Counted from the first letter of the stretch, positions 1 to 9,943 are shown. The stretch is DNA of 64,000 bases from Vogesella indigofera (GCF_003633895.1 NZ_RBID01000011.1:735756-799755); one strand, 5' to 3'. Program-made: numbers and translations. The notes: generated by a model not told the origin, from the sequence alone.

Positions 1-81
1 GCGGAACCATAGCCGGCCGCCGCAGTCTGTGACACACCGGCGCCAAAGTGGTGGCCGGCACCATCAACAAGGAGAACAGCC

Positions 82-426
82 ATGCATTGCCCGGTTTGCA
101 AGGATACGACGCTGGTGATGAGCGAACGCCAGGGGATCGAGATCGACTACTGTCCGCAGTGCCGCGGCGTGTGGCTGGATCGTGGCGAGCTGGACAAGAT
201 CATCCAGCATTCGCTGGGCAATATGGCCGCCGCCACTGCCGCGCCACAAGCAGCGCAGCCGGTCGCAGCGCAGGCCGCCCAGCCCGGCTACCCGCCACGC
301 CAGCCGCAGCAGCCCTATCAGCAACAACAGCCCCACCAGCAACCGCCTTACCCGCAGCACGACAAGTACGGTGACAACCGCCACTACAAGCGCAAGAAGA
401 GCTTCTGGGAAGAACTGTTCGATTAA
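82..426 (+). CDS. TFIIB-type zinc-ribbon protein
   Basis: A 114-residue protein. Its N-terminus has two Cys pairs, CPVC at residues 3-6 and CPQC at about 25-28, followed by RGVWLDRGELDKI. This is the signature of the zf-TFIIB family (PF13453), small zinc-ribbon proteins of unknown role. Residues 50-95 are a low-complexity Pro/Gln/Ala tail (PYQQQQPHQQ), and the last 20 residues are basic, ending in SFWEELFD. An AAGGAG ribosome site lies just upstream of the ATG. The gene stands alone and is followed by a strong inverted-repeat terminator. Family assignment is firm; function is unknown. Confidence 0.88.
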   Translation: MHCPVCKDTTLVMSERQGIEIDYCPQCRGVWLDRGELDKIIQHSLGNMAAATAAPQAAQPVAAQAAQPGYPPRQPQQPYQQQQPHQQPPYPQHDKYGDNRHYKRKKSFWEELFD

Positions 427-447
427 GCAGCGGCAACGGATAGCACT

Positions 448-480
448 GCGGCCAACCTTTGAAGGTTGGCCGCTTTGTTT
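448..480 (+). terminator. Terminator made of two inverted GCGGCCAACCTT copies
   Basis: GCGGCCAACCTT at 448-459 and its complement at 462-473 form a perfect 12-bp stem with a 2-nt gap, followed by TTTGTTTTT. It ends the zinc-ribbon gene, and it faces the convergent dehydrogenase gene. It is built from the dispersed 12-mer described in the findings. Confidence 0.85.
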
Positions 481-536
481 TTGCGCTTGCCAGTCGGCCG
501 CCGCACACAGCCGCACACAGCCGAGCCAGCCCGGAC

Positions 537-1649
537 TCAGCCCGGCAACAGCCGCAACAGCTGGCCGTCGTCCTCGTCGGTGAGCAGGTAGATGAAGCCG
601 TCCGGGCCTTCGCGCACGTCGCGCACGCGCTGGCCAAGGCCGGTGAGCAGCTTTTCTTCGCGCAGCACGCGCGTGCCGGCCAGCTCCAGCCGCAACAGGT
701 AGCGGAATTTCAGCGAGCCGAGCAGCAGGCTGCCCTGCCACGCCCTGCCGTAGCGCGTGCCGCGCACGAAGGCCATGCCGGATGGCGCGATCGACGGCGT
801 CCACTGCCACAGCGGCTGCTCCATGCCCGCCTTGCGGGCCATGCCGGCACCGACCGGGCCGCCGCCGTAGTTTTCACCGTAGGTGATCACAGGCCAGCCG
901 TAGTTCTTGCCGGCCTCGGGGCGGTTCAGCTCGTCGCCGCCCTGCGGCCCGTGCTCGTGCGTCCACAGCCGGCCGTCCGGCCCCAGCGCGGCGCCCTGCA
1001 CATTGCGGTGGCCAAGGCTCCAGATTTCCGGACGCGCGCCGGCACGGCCGACGAAGGGATTGTCCGGCGGAATGCTGCCGTCCTTGCGCACGCGCACCAC
1101 CTTGCCGTGGTGATTGTCCAGCGTCTGCGCGTCGGCCATGCGCTGGAAGCGGTCGCCCAGCGTCAGGAACAGCGTGCCGTCGGCGGCCTCGACAATGCGG
1201 CAGCCGAAGTGGGCGCGGCTGCTGAATTTCGGCTGCTGGCTGAACAGCACCTTCACCTGCTCCAGGCGGCTGGCGTCGTCCGCCAGCCGGGCGCTGGCCA
1301 GCGCGGTGGAATTGCCGTAGCCGCTGGCGGCCGGCTCGGCGTAGCAGAAGTACAGCGTGCGGTTGCGGGCGAAGTCGCGGTCGGTAATCAGATCCAGCAG
1401 GCCGCCCTGCCCGGCGGCGTCGATGCGCGGCAGCCCGGCCAGCGGCTTGCCCAGCTGGCCGTTGGCGCTCACCAGCCGCAGGCGCCCGGGGCGCTCGGTA
1501 ACCAGCATGCGCCCGCCATCAATGAAGGCCACCGCCCACGGGTGTTCCAGTCCACTGGCGACCAGCTCCGCCCGCGGTGCGGCCTGCGCCGGGCTGGCCA
1601 GCATCAGCAGCACCAGCGGCCACACTGGCCATCGTGTTTGCTTGTCCAT
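537..1649 (-). CDS. PQQ-dependent sugar dehydrogenase-like beta-propeller protein
   Basis: About 370 residues with an N-terminal signal peptide (WPLVLLMLASPAQAA). The rest is a glucose/sorbosone dehydrogenase propeller (GSDH, PF07995), with hallmark stretches LEHPWAVAFI, LVTERPGRL, GQGGLLDL, RNVQGAALGPDGRLW and EHGPQGGDELN. Relatives (YliI/Asd-like) are periplasmic PQQ-dependent aldose oxidoreductases. The ATG at 1649 is preferred over an in-frame GTG five codons upstream, because GGAGGAG lies just before it and would otherwise be inside the coding sequence. The gene starts 34 bp after kdpE and may be read through from it. Substrate cannot be told from sequence. Confidence 0.85.
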   Translation of the reverse strand: MDKQTRWPVWPLVLLMLASPAQAAPRAELVASGLEHPWAVAFIDGGRMLVTERPGRLRLVSANGQLGKPLAGLPRIDAAGQGGLLDLITDRDFARNRTLYFCYAEPAASGYGNSTALASARLADDASRLEQVKVLFSQQPKFSSRAHFGCRIVEAADGTLFLTLGDRFQRMADAQTLDNHHGKVVRVRKDGSIPPDNPFVGRAGARPEIWSLGHRNVQGAALGPDGRLWTHEHGPQGGDELNRPEAGKNYGWPVITYGENYGGGPVGAGMARKAGMEQPLWQWTPSIAPSGMAFVRGTRYGRAWQGSLLLGSLKFRYLLRLELAGTRVLREEKLLTGLGQRVRDVREGPDGFIYLLTDEDDGQLLRLLPG

Positions 1650-1683
1650 GCTTGTCTCCTCCACGCTGGCCGCGCGCCGCGCT

Positions 1684-2373
1684 CTACAGCAGGCGGTAGC
1701 CGACGCCGGTTTCGGTACGCAAAAAGCGCGGCTGCGCCGGATCGGCCTCCAGCTTTTGCCGCAGGTGTGCCATATAGATGCGCAGATAGTGGCTGTGTTC
1801 CACGTAACCCGGCCCCCACACCTCCTGCAGCAGCTGGCGGTGGGTCAGCACCTTGCCGCGATGGGCCAGCAGCGTGGCCAGCAGCCGGTATTCCAGCTGC
1901 GTCAGGTGCAGCGGCTCGCCGTCACGGCTGACGCTGCGGTTGGCCAGGTCCACCGTCACCGTATCGCCGAGGCGAACCAGGCTGCCGTTGCCCTCGCCGG
2001 CGTCCCCGCTGCGCCGCCGCTGCAGTGCACGCACCCGCGCCTGCAGCTCGCCGATGCCGAACGGCTTGGTCAGGTAGTCGTCGGCGCCGGCGTCCAGCGC
2101 CGCGATCTTGTCGACCTCATCGACACGCGCCGACAGCACGATCACCGGCACCTTGCTCCAGCTGCGCAGATCCAGCAGCAGGCTGACACCGTCGCCATCG
2201 GGCAGACCGAGGTCCAGTACCAGCACGTCCGGCTTGCGGGTGCCGGCCTCGATCAGGCCGCGCGCCACGGTGTCGGCCTCGAACACGCGGTAGCCCTCGT
2301 CTTCCAGTGCGCTTCTGACGAAGCGGCGGATGGCGGCTTCGTCCTCGATGATCAGTGCCGTCAGGGCGTGCAT
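1684..2373 (-). CDS. kdpE: KdpE, response regulator of potassium uptake
   Basis: A 229-residue OmpR/PhoB-type regulator. The receiver domain spans residues 4-118, with acidic residues ED at 10-11, the phospho-acceptor Asp54 (LVLDLGLPDGDG) and the conserved Lys in YLTKPF. A winged-helix DNA-binding domain follows (LTQLEYRLLATLLAHRGKVLT, ending GVGYRLL). Its ATG overlaps the kdpD stop as ATGA, so translation is probably coupled. It is the expected partner of KdpD and should bind the operator at 9925-9943. Length matches E. coli KdpE (225). Confidence 0.96.
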   Translation of the reverse strand: MHALTALIIEDEAAIRRFVRSALEDEGYRVFEADTVARGLIEAGTRKPDVLVLDLGLPDGDGVSLLLDLRSWSKVPVIVLSARVDEVDKIAALDAGADDYLTKPFGIGELQARVRALQRRRSGDAGEGNGSLVRLGDTVTVDLANRSVSRDGEPLHLTQLEYRLLATLLAHRGKVLTHRQLLQEVWGPGYVEHSHYLRIYMAHLRQKLEADPAQPRFLRTETGVGYRLL

Positions 2374-5033
2374 CAGGGCAGGTTCTCCAGGTCAAAATCC
2401 AGTGCCGGCGGCGGACGCAGCGGCAGGGACAGGGTGAAACAGGCGCCGCCGTCGTGGCGGTTGGCCGCGCTCAGGCGCGCGCCGTGGACATCGGCAATGG
2501 TACGGCAAATCGCCAGCCCCAGCCCGACGCCGCTGATCGCCGACTCGCGCTCGCCCCGGCTGAAGGCGTCGAACAGCCGCGCCGGATCGCCCGGCGGCAG
2601 GCCGGGACCGCGATCGGCGACGCGCAGCAGGATGCGGCCGTCCTCGGCGGCGGCGCTGATGCGGATAGGGCTGCCGGCCGGGCTGTACTTGGCCGCGTTC
2701 TCCAGCAGGTTGACCAGCAGCCGCTCCAGCAGGATGGCGTCGCCGTACAGCATCGGGCAGGCCGGATCGATGTCCAGCTGCAGCGGGTGTGCGTCCAGCG
2801 TGTTGCCCAGCGCCGCGATGGCGGTGCCGATCACCTCGTCCGCCGGCAGCCAGTCCTGGTGCAGGGTGACGCCGCCCGCCTGCAGCCGCGCCATTTCCAG
2901 CAAATTGGTCACCAGCCGCGTGATGCGCTGCGACTGCGCCAACAGCAGCGCCGCCTGTTCCTGCTCGGCGCGCCCGCCGCGCTGCAGGGCCAGCAGCAGG
3001 GTCTCGGCGTTGCCGGACAGCGCGGTCAGCGGCGTGCGCAGGTCGTGCGACAGCGCCGCCAGCAGCGAGTGGCGCAGCCGTTCCGATTCCATCGACAGCA
3101 GCGTCTGCTGCGCCACTTCAATATAGTGCAGCCGCTCCAGCGTCTGCGCCGCCAGCGCCGCCACCGCCTCGCACAGGCGACGGTTGTCGGGGTCGGCCAG
3201 CGCCAGCACGTCTGGCACCGCCACCACCAGCACGCCGCGGGTGCGCATCGGCGCCTGCAGCGGCAGGTAGAGCTGCGCTGCATCCGGCAGCGTGTGCGTG
3301 CCCTGCCCGGCCGCCTGCTGGTGGTCGAAGCACCAGCGCACCAGCGCCGCGTCCACCGCCAGCGGCGTGTCCGGCAGCGCCTCCAGCTGTTCCTCCGCGT
3401 CCGGCAGCCACAGGCTGATCTGCGCGTTCAGGCTGGCCTGCAGGAAGCGGCCGGTGATCTCGCCAACCTGCTCCGGCATGAGCGCGCTGCCCAGCTCGCG
3501 CGCCATCTCGTACAGGTAGCGGGTGTGCGCCTCGCGCTGGCCGGCCTGCGCCGCCGACTGCCGCTGGCTGGCCACCAGCTGGCCGGCGACCAGCCCCACG
3601 GTCAGCATCACGGCGAAGGTGATCAGGTACTGGATGTCCGACACCGCGAACGACCAGTGCGGCGCGACAAAGAAGAAATCGAACAGCGCCACAGACAGCA
3701 CCGCCGCCCACGCCGCCGGCGCGCGGCCGTAGCGCACCGCCGCCAGCAGCACCAGCAGCAGGTACAGCATCACCAGGTTGGCCGCATCCAGTACGCCGCG
3801 CAGCGGCAGCATGGCCGCGGTGAGCGCGAGGCTGGCCAGCGTAGTTTGCCACCAGCCGCCACCGCCACCGGCACCCGCGCGCGGCCAGCGCCAGCCGGCC
3901 GTGGCGGCGGGTCTGCGCTCGCCGGCGGCCAGGATCAGGCAGTTCAGCTCCGGCGCGCGTTGTGCCAGCTGCTGCTGCAGGCTGGCGCGCCAGAACCAGC
4001 GCGGCCGGTTGCCGCGCTGGCTCAGCGCCAGCAGCGACAGGTTGTGGCGCCGCGCGTAGTCGGCGATCAGGCTGGCCGGTGCCGGCCCGGCCAGCACCAG
4101 CGTGTGCGCGCCCTGCTCCGCCGCCTGTGCCAGCGCCGCCAGCACGCTACTGCGCGCCGCCGCGCCGGCGTGGCCGCGATCGACCCACACCGCGTGCCAT
4201 GGCGCCGACAGCGCGCGCGCCAGCCGCGCCGCCTGGCGCACCGCGCTGTCTTCGTCGCCGTGGCCCAGCACCAGCAGCACGCCCAGCGAGGTCGCCCACA
4301 CCGGTGCGCGGCTTTGCACCTCGCGCTGCGCGCGCATCTGGCCGTCGACGCGGTCGGCCAGCCGGCGCAGCGCCAGCTCGCGCAGTGCGATCAGGTTGCC
4401 CTTGCGGAAAAAATGGCCGGCGGCGCGTTCCGCCACTTCCGGCAGGTACACCTTGCCGGCGGCCAGGCGCAGCAGCAGGTCGTCCGGCGGCAGGTCCACC
4501 AGCCGCACTTCGCTGGCGCGGTCGAACACGTGGTCCGGCACCGTCTCCGCCACCGCCACGCCGGTCACGCCGCTGACCACGTCGTTGAGGCTGTCCAGAT
4601 GCTGCACGTTCATCGCGCTGTACACGTCGATGCCGGCCGCCAGCAGCTCGTCCACGTCTTGCCAGCGCTTGGGATGGCGGCTGCCGGGTGCGTTGCTGTG
4701 CGGCAGCTCGTCGACCACCACCAGCGCCGGCCGCCGCGCCAGCACCGCGTCGATATCGAACTCCGCCACCTGCTTGCCGCGGTAGGCGATCTGCTTGCGC
4801 GGCAGCACGTCCAGCCCGGCCAGCAGCGCCTCGGTCTCGGCGCGGCCGTGGGTATCGACCCAGCCCACCACCACGTCCAGCCCGGCGGCGCGCTTTTCCT
4901 GCGCCTCGGCCAGCATGGCGTAGGTCTTACCCACCCCCGGCGCGGCACCGAAGAACAGCTTCAGCTTGCCGCGCGGCGCCGGCAGCGCCGCCAGCAGCGC
5001 GTCCGGATCGGGCCGCAAATCGTCATCCATCAT
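2373..5033 (-). CDS. kdpD: KdpD, turgor/potassium sensor histidine kinase
   Basis: An 886-residue sensor kinase (E. coli KdpD: 894). Order: KdpD N-terminal domain with Walker A GAAPGVGKT at about 29-37, a universal-stress-like domain, four membrane segments (DUF4118, about 395-500), a GAF-like region, then HisKA with phospho-acceptor His663 (LSHDLRTPLTAL) and an ATPase domain with N, G1 (DRGPGLP) and G2 (GVGLGLAI) boxes. It senses low potassium or turgor and phosphorylates KdpE. Two tandem ATGs (5033, 5030) are possible starts. A perfect inverted repeat at 5053-5085 sits between kdpC and this gene. Confidence 0.97.
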   Translation of the reverse strand: MMDDDLRPDPDALLAALPAPRGKLKLFFGAAPGVGKTYAMLAEAQEKRAAGLDVVVGWVDTHGRAETEALLAGLDVLPRKQIAYRGKQVAEFDIDAVLARRPALVVVDELPHSNAPGSRHPKRWQDVDELLAAGIDVYSAMNVQHLDSLNDVVSGVTGVAVAETVPDHVFDRASEVRLVDLPPDDLLLRLAAGKVYLPEVAERAAGHFFRKGNLIALRELALRRLADRVDGQMRAQREVQSRAPVWATSLGVLLVLGHGDEDSAVRQAARLARALSAPWHAVWVDRGHAGAAARSSVLAALAQAAEQGAHTLVLAGPAPASLIADYARRHNLSLLALSQRGNRPRWFWRASLQQQLAQRAPELNCLILAAGERRPAATAGWRWPRAGAGGGGGWWQTTLASLALTAAMLPLRGVLDAANLVMLYLLLVLLAAVRYGRAPAAWAAVLSVALFDFFFVAPHWSFAVSDIQYLITFAVMLTVGLVAGQLVASQRQSAAQAGQREAHTRYLYEMARELGSALMPEQVGEITGRFLQASLNAQISLWLPDAEEQLEALPDTPLAVDAALVRWCFDHQQAAGQGTHTLPDAAQLYLPLQAPMRTRGVLVVAVPDVLALADPDNRRLCEAVAALAAQTLERLHYIEVAQQTLLSMESERLRHSLLAALSHDLRTPLTALSGNAETLLLALQRGGRAEQEQAALLLAQSQRITRLVTNLLEMARLQAGGVTLHQDWLPADEVIGTAIAALGNTLDAHPLQLDIDPACPMLYGDAILLERLLVNLLENAAKYSPAGSPIRISAAAEDGRILLRVADRGPGLPPGDPARLFDAFSRGERESAISGVGLGLAICRTIADVHGARLSAANRHDGGACFTLSLPLRPPPALDFDLENLP

Positions 5034-5052
5034 TCATTGCTCCAGCGTGCCG

Positions 5053-5085
5053 CAAGGTTGGCCGCAATCGTTGCGGCCAACCTTG
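5053..5085. repeat. Perfect 15-bp inverted repeat of the 12-mer between kdpC and kdpD
   Basis: CAAGGTTGGCCGCAA and its exact complement are separated by TCG. The pair contains two copies of the dispersed 12-mer (5054-5065 and 5073-5084). In the direction of kdp transcription no T-tract follows, so it is more likely an RNA hairpin that tunes kdpDE expression or protects the upstream mRNA than a full terminator. Confidence 0.85.
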
Positions 5086-5148
5086 TGGCGGTCAAGAGGG
5101 TTGCGACCGCCGGGGCGGCGGCCGCGATCAAACAAGTGTTAACCGGCC

Positions 5149-5775
5149 CTAGCCCGCCGCCAGCCGGCGCAGCGCCAGATTCAGCTGTAGCACATTGACG
5201 CGCGCCTGCTGCGCGCTGCCGAACCAGCCCTGCTCGCGCTGCGCGGCGATCAGGGCCTCGACCTGCGCCAGCGGCCGTTTCAGCTCGCGCGCCACGCGCG
5301 GTGCCTGATAGTGGGCTGCCGCCAGGCTGATGTGCGGGTCCAGCCCGCTGCCCGAGGTGGTGACCAGGTCCAGCGGCACCGGGCCGTGCTGCCCGGGGTG
5401 GGCGGCGCGCAGCGCGGCGATGCGCGCGGCGACCGCCTGTTGCAGCGCCGGATTGCCCGGCCCCTGGTTGCTGCCGCCGGAGGCGCCGCCGTTGTAGGCG
5501 TTACCGGCGGTGGCCGACGGCCGGCTCCAGAATTCGCCGCGGCCGTGGAAGGCCTGGCCGATCAGCGCCGAGCCGATCACCTTGCCGTTTGTGTCGCGCA
5601 GCAGCGAGCCGTTGGCCTGCGCCGGCAGCAGCAGCTGCGCGAGGCCGGTGACCGCCAGCGGATAGAGCAGCCCCAGCAACAGGGTGAAAAACAAGAGCAG
5701 GGTCAGCGCCGGACGCAGCACTGCCGCGCGCGGTAGCGTGACGGCGGCTGCGGGATGATAAGTCGTGGTGGCCAT
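5149..5775 (-). CDS. kdpC: KdpC, potassium-transporting ATPase C subunit
   Basis: A 208-residue KdpC. One N-terminal membrane helix (LRPALTLLLFFTLLLGLLYPLAVTGLAQLL, about 20-49) precedes a periplasmic domain with the family stretches FWSRPSAT, YNGGASGGSN and TTSGSGLDPHIS. KdpC stabilises the KdpFABC complex and increases its potassium affinity. AAGGAG lies upstream of the ATG. It follows kdpB by 54 bp and precedes kdpD by 115 bp. Confidence 0.96.
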   Translation of the reverse strand: MATTTYHPAAAVTLPRAAVLRPALTLLLFFTLLLGLLYPLAVTGLAQLLLPAQANGSLLRDTNGKVIGSALIGQAFHGRGEFWSRPSATAGNAYNGGASGGSNQGPGNPALQQAVAARIAALRAAHPGQHGPVPLDLVTTSGSGLDPHISLAAAHYQAPRVARELKRPLAQVEALIAAQREQGWFGSAQQARVNVLQLNLALRRLAAG

Positions 5776-5829
5776 AATGGCACTCCTTGGTTACGGCTGC
5801 CGGGCGTTGTTGACCGCCCGGCAGCGGGG

Positions 5830-7959
5830 TCAGACCAGTCCCAGCAGGGACAGCAGCATGTCGATCAGCTTGATGCCGGCAAACGGCAGCAACAGCCCGC
5901 CGACGCCGTACAGCAGCAGGTTGCGGCGCAGCAGCTCGGCCGCCCCCAGCGCGCGGTAGCGCACGCCCTTCAGCGCCAGCGGGATCAGCGCGATGATGAT
6001 CAGCGCGTTGAAGATCACCGCCGACAGCAGCGCCGAGGCCGGACTGGCCAGCTGCATCACGTTCAACGCGTTCAGCTGCGGATAGGTGACGGCAAACGCG
6101 GCCGGGATGATGGCGAAGTACTTGGCCACGTCGTTGGCCAGGCTGAAGGTGGTCAGCGCGCCGCGCGTCATCAGCATCTGCTTGCCGATCTCCACCACCT
6201 CGATCAGCTTGGTGGGGCTGGAGTCGAGGTCCACCATATTGGCCGCCTCGCGCGCCGCCTGGGTGCCGCTGTTCATCGCCACCGCCACGTCGGCCTGCGC
6301 CAGCGCCGGCGCGTCGTTGGTGCCGTCGCCGGTCATCGCCACCAGCTGGCCACGCGCCTGGTAGTCGCGGATCATCGCCAGCTTGTTTTCCGGCGTCGCC
6401 TCGGCCAGGAAGTCGTCCACCCCGGCCTCGGCGGCGATGGCGGCGGCGGTCAGGCGGTTGTCGCCGGTGATCATCACCGTCTTGATGCCCATCTGCCGCA
6501 GCTGGGCAAAGCGTTCGCGGATGCCGGGCTTCACCACGTCCTTCAGCTCGACCACGCCCAGCACCTGCGCGCCCTCGGCCACCACCAGCGGCGTGCTGCC
6601 ACGGCTGGCGATGGTGTCGACCTGTTGCAGCAGGCTGCGCGGCACGCTGCCGCCCAGCGCCTCGACATGGCGGCGGATCGCATCGGCGGCGCCCTTGCGG
6701 ATGTGACGGCCGTCGAGGTTGATACCGGACATGCGCGTTTGCGCGGTGAACGGCACGAAGCTGGCGCCGGCCGGGGTCAGCCCGGCGTGCAGGTCGGCCA
6801 GCAGCTTGCGGCCAACCTTGGCGTCATCGAGATGCCCGCCGGCGCCGTCGGTCAGCCGCTGCGCCAGCACCACGATGCTCTTGCCTTCCGGGGTGTCGTC
6901 GGCCAGCGACGCCAGCCACGCCGCCTCGGCAAGCGTCGCCTGGCTCACGCCGGCGGCGGCGACAAAGGCGGACGCCTGGCGGTTGCCGAAGGTGATGGTG
7001 CCGGTCTTATCCAAGAGCAGCACGTCGACGTCGCCGGCGGCCTCCACCGCGCGGCCGGAGGTGGCGATCACGTTGGCCGCCATCAGCCGGCTCATGCCGG
7101 CGACGCCGATGGCCGACAGCAGGCCGCCGATGGTGGTCGGGATCAGGCACACCAAGAGCGCGATCAGCACCGGCAGCGACACCACTTCGCCGCTACCGGC
7201 CGCGTTCACGCTGTAGGCGGAAAACGGCAGCAGGGTGACCGTCACCAACAAAAAGATCAGCGTCAGCGCCAGGAGCAGGATGGTCAGCGCGACCTCGTTC
7301 GGCGTCTTGCGGCGCTTGGCGCCCTCCACCATCGCGATCATGCGGTCGATGAAGGTCTCGCCGGGGTTGACGCTGATGCGCACCACGATCCAGTCCGACA
7401 GCACGCGGGTGCCGCCGGTGACTGAGCTGAAATCGCCGCCGGATTCGCGGATCACCGGCGCCGATTCGCCGGTAATCGCCGACTCGTCCACGCTGGCGAT
7501 GCCCTCGATCACCTCGCCGTCGCACGGGATCACGTCGCCGTGCTGCACCAGCACTACGTCGTCACGGCGCAGGTCAAACGACTCCACCATGGCGAATTCG
7601 GCGCCGTAACGCTGCGGTGCGGCCAGCTTTTTCGCCCACGTCGACTTCTGCAGCCCTTTCAGGCTGGCCGCCTGCGCCTTGCTGCGGCCCTCGGCCAGCG
7701 CCTCGGCAAAGTTGGCGAACAGCACGGTGAACCACAGCCACACCGCGATGCTGCCGGTCAGCCACGCCGGCGCCTGGCCGTGGCCCAGCAGCGCCTGCAC
7801 CCACAGCACGCTGCACAGGATGCTGCCCAGGTAGACCACGAACATCACCGGGTTTTTCAGCTGCGCACGCAGCCCGAGCTTGTGAAAGGTGTCGCGCAGC
7901 GCCGGGCGCAGCAGTGCGCCGTCCAGCAGCGGCAAGACCATTTTTTTATGATGGGACAT
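5830..7959 (-). CDS. kdpB: KdpB, catalytic P-type ATPase subunit
   Basis: A 709-residue P1A-type ATPase (E. coli KdpB: 682). The phosphorylation motif DKTGTIT lies near residue 314, after the actuator motif TGESAP. The hinge motif [12 protein letters not shown] follows, and the C-terminus has three hydrophobic segments. It hydrolyses ATP to power potassium transport through KdpA at the inner membrane. AGGAG precedes the ATG, and the gene starts 9 bp after the kdpA stop. One copy of the dispersed 12-mer (6808-6819) lies inside, encoding KVGRK. Confidence 0.97.
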   Translation of the reverse strand: MSHHKKMVLPLLDGALLRPALRDTFHKLGLRAQLKNPVMFVVYLGSILCSVLWVQALLGHGQAPAWLTGSIAVWLWFTVLFANFAEALAEGRSKAQAASLKGLQKSTWAKKLAAPQRYGAEFAMVESFDLRRDDVVLVQHGDVIPCDGEVIEGIASVDESAITGESAPVIRESGGDFSSVTGGTRVLSDWIVVRISVNPGETFIDRMIAMVEGAKRRKTPNEVALTILLLALTLIFLLVTVTLLPFSAYSVNAAGSGEVVSLPVLIALLVCLIPTTIGGLLSAIGVAGMSRLMAANVIATSGRAVEAAGDVDVLLLDKTGTITFGNRQASAFVAAAGVSQATLAEAAWLASLADDTPEGKSIVVLAQRLTDGAGGHLDDAKVGRKLLADLHAGLTPAGASFVPFTAQTRMSGINLDGRHIRKGAADAIRRHVEALGGSVPRSLLQQVDTIASRGSTPLVVAEGAQVLGVVELKDVVKPGIRERFAQLRQMGIKTVMITGDNRLTAAAIAAEAGVDDFLAEATPENKLAMIRDYQARGQLVAMTGDGTNDAPALAQADVAVAMNSGTQAAREAANMVDLDSSPTKLIEVVEIGKQMLMTRGALTTFSLANDVAKYFAIIPAAFAVTYPQLNALNVMQLASPASALLSAVIFNALIIIALIPLALKGVRYRALGAAELLRRNLLLYGVGGLLLPFAGIKLIDMLLSLLGLV
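6808..6819 (+). repeat. Dispersed 12-mer copy inside kdpB
   Basis: Exact GCGGCCAACCTT, flanked as TT-12mer-GG. It lies inside the kdpB reading frame, so this copy is not a terminator. Confidence 0.75.
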
Positions 7960-7968
7960 ATTGTTCTC

Positions 7969-9660
7969 CTAGTGGGTCGCCCAGATCGCCAGATGCTCGA
8001 CCACCGGCCCCAGCGCCAGCGCCGGCAGGTAGGTCAGCGCGCCGACCAGCAGCACGCTGCCGATCAAGAGGCCGATGAACAGCCCGTCGTGGGTCGGCAT
8101 CGAGCCCAGGGTCGGCGACAGCCGTTTTTTCGCCGCCAGCGAGCCGGCCAGTGCCAGCACCGGCACGATCACCGCGAAGCGGCCCAGCCACATCGCGATG
8201 CCCAGCATGGCGTTATAGAACGGGGTATTGGCCGACAGCCCGGCGAAGGCGCTGCCATTGTTGTTGGCCGCCGACGAAAACGCGTACAGCACCTCGGAAA
8301 AACCGTGCGCGCCCGGATTGGCGAGGCCAGCCAGCCCCGGTGCCACCACCACCGCCACGGCGGTACCGGCCAGCACCAGCAACGGGGTGACCAGGATGGT
8401 CAGCGCCACCATTTTCATGTCGAACGGTTCGATCTTCTTGCCCAGGTATTCCGGGGTGCGGCCAACCATCAGCCCGGCGACGAACACCGCCAGCACCGCG
8501 AACACCAGCATGCCGTACAGGCCGGAGCCGACACCGCCGAACACCACCTCGCCCAGCTGCATCAGCAGCATCGGCACCATGCCACCCAGCGCGGTGAACG
8601 AATCGTGCATCGCGTTGACCGCGCCGCAGCTGGCGGCGGTAGTGACGGCGGCAAACAGGCTGCTGCCGGCAATGCCGAAGCGCATGTCCTTGCCTTCCAG
8701 GTTGCCGCTGCCGCCGTCGGCGCCCAGTGCGCTCAGCAGCGGGTTGCCCTGCGCCTCGAACCAGGCGATGGCGCTGGCGGCGACGACGAACAGCACGCTC
8801 ATCGCGATGTAGATCGCCCAGCCCTGGCGGCGATCACCAACCACGCGGCCGAAGGCATGGCACAGCCCGGCCGGGATCAGGAAGATGGCCAGCATCTGCA
8901 GCAGGTTGGACAGTTCGCTCGGGTTCTCGAACGGATGCGCGGAGTTGGCGTTGAAGAAGCCGCCACCGTTGGTGCCCAGCAGCTTGATCGCCTCTTGCGA
9001 CGCCACCGGCCCCATTGCCAGCGTCTGCCCGTGGCCGGCCAGCGCCTCGAAGCCGAGGTAGCCGGACAGGTTCTGCAGCACGCCCTGGCTGACCAGCAGC
9101 AACGCCAGCACGATGGACAGCGGCAGCAGCAGGTACAGCGTGATGCGCAGCACGTCGGCCCAGAAATTGCCGATGTCGCCGCTCTCGCGCCGCGCAAAGC
9201 CGCGCATCAGCGCAAACGCCACCGCGATGCCGGTGGCCGCGGACAGGAAGTTCTGTACCGCGAGGCCGGCCATCTGCGTCAGGTAGCTCATGGTCGTTTC
9301 GCCGGCATAGCCCTGCCAGTTGGTATTGGCGACAAAGCTCACCGCGGTGTTGAATGCCGAACCGGCCTCCACCGCACCCAGCTGCTGCGGGTTGAACGGC
9401 AGCGCACCCTGCAGCCGCTGCAGGCCGTACAGCAACACGGCGCCCAGCACATTGAACGCCAGCAGCGCCAGCGTGTAGTCGCGCCAGCCCATGCCGGCAT
9501 CGTTCAGCCCCAGGCGGCGCAGCAAGGCGGCGTCAAACGCCTGCCAGCGACTCGGCAAGCTGCCGCTGGCCAGCGGCGCCAGCCAGGCACCCATCGGCCG
9601 CACGCTCAGCGTCAGCAGCAGCATGAACAGCGCCAGCAACCAGAAAAAAGCGGTCATCAT
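7969..9660 (-). CDS. kdpA: KdpA, potassium-binding channel-like subunit
   Basis: A 563-residue polytopic membrane protein (E. coli KdpA: 557) of the SKT superfamily, with selectivity-filter-like stretches [24 protein letters not shown] and AANNNGSAF. It binds and conducts potassium in the KdpFABC complex. A longer in-frame extension exists, but the ATG at 9660 has GGAGGAG upstream and overlaps the kdpF stop as ATGA, so it is chosen; a second ATG follows at once. Confidence 0.97.
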   Translation of the reverse strand: MMTAFFWLLALFMLLLTLSVRPMGAWLAPLASGSLPSRWQAFDAALLRRLGLNDAGMGWRDYTLALLAFNVLGAVLLYGLQRLQGALPFNPQQLGAVEAGSAFNTAVSFVANTNWQGYAGETTMSYLTQMAGLAVQNFLSAATGIAVAFALMRGFARRESGDIGNFWADVLRITLYLLLPLSIVLALLLVSQGVLQNLSGYLGFEALAGHGQTLAMGPVASQEAIKLLGTNGGGFFNANSAHPFENPSELSNLLQMLAIFLIPAGLCHAFGRVVGDRRQGWAIYIAMSVLFVVAASAIAWFEAQGNPLLSALGADGGSGNLEGKDMRFGIAGSSLFAAVTTAASCGAVNAMHDSFTALGGMVPMLLMQLGEVVFGGVGSGLYGMLVFAVLAVFVAGLMVGRTPEYLGKKIEPFDMKMVALTILVTPLLVLAGTAVAVVVAPGLAGLANPGAHGFSEVLYAFSSAANNNGSAFAGLSANTPFYNAMLGIAMWLGRFAVIVPVLALAGSLAAKKRLSPTLGSMPTHDGLFIGLLIGSVLLVGALTYLPALALGPVVEHLAIWATH

Positions 9661-9749
9661 CACATCTCCTCCGCATGCAGCAGCGCGTACAGCAGCCACA
9701 CCGCCAACAGCAGCGCCACCAGCGCGCACAAACTTGATAGCACGCTCAT
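9660..9749 (-). CDS. kdpF: KdpF, small membrane subunit
   Basis: A 29-residue single-span peptide, starting [13 protein letters not shown] and ending LLHAEEM. Length, hydrophobicity and position directly before kdpA match KdpF, which stabilises the Kdp complex. Its stop overlaps the kdpA ATG, and its own ATG overlaps the stop of the preceding 33-residue ORF, so three small start/stop overlaps are nested in tandem. Confidence 0.85.
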   Translation of the reverse strand: MSVLSSLCALVALLLAVWLLYALLHAEEM

Positions 9750-9847
9750 CGCGCCACCCCCTGCGACGTGGTCGCATACAGCCGCAGCAGGCCGAGCACT
9801 GCCAGATACAGTGCGGCCAACCCTGCCAGCCAGATCAGGTCTTGCAT
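9746..9847 (-). CDS. Possible small membrane protein leading the kdp operon
   Basis: A 33-residue ORF beginning [15 protein letters not shown] and ending TTSQGVAR, with one predicted membrane helix. AAGGGG lies upstream of the ATG, and its TGA overlaps the kdpF ATG (ATGA). It lies between the KdpE-like operator and kdpF, so it would be the first gene of the operon. It may be a second tiny Kdp subunit or a leader peptide. A CCCT variant of the dispersed motif (9813-9824) lies within it. I do not recognise a family. Confidence 0.6.
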   Translation of the reverse strand: MQDLIWLAGLAALYLAVLGLLRLYATTSQGVAR

Positions 9848-9924
9848 CACATTCCCCTTGTTGGTCACAGACACTGCCACTGTAGGTTTTGCGGTGCAAA
9901 AAAGCGGTTAAAAGGCCGGGCGGC

Positions 9925-9943
9925 GGTATAAACGGGATATAAA
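9925..9943 (-). promoter_or_regulatory. KdpE-like operator (direct repeat TTTATA-N5-TTTATA)
   Basis: Read on the minus strand this is TTTATATCCCGTTTATACC: two T-rich half-sites 5 bp apart followed by CC. The E. coli kdp operator has the same arrangement, TTTATA-N5-TTTACA-CC. It is about 80 bp upstream of the first small ORF of the operon. Confidence 0.7.
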
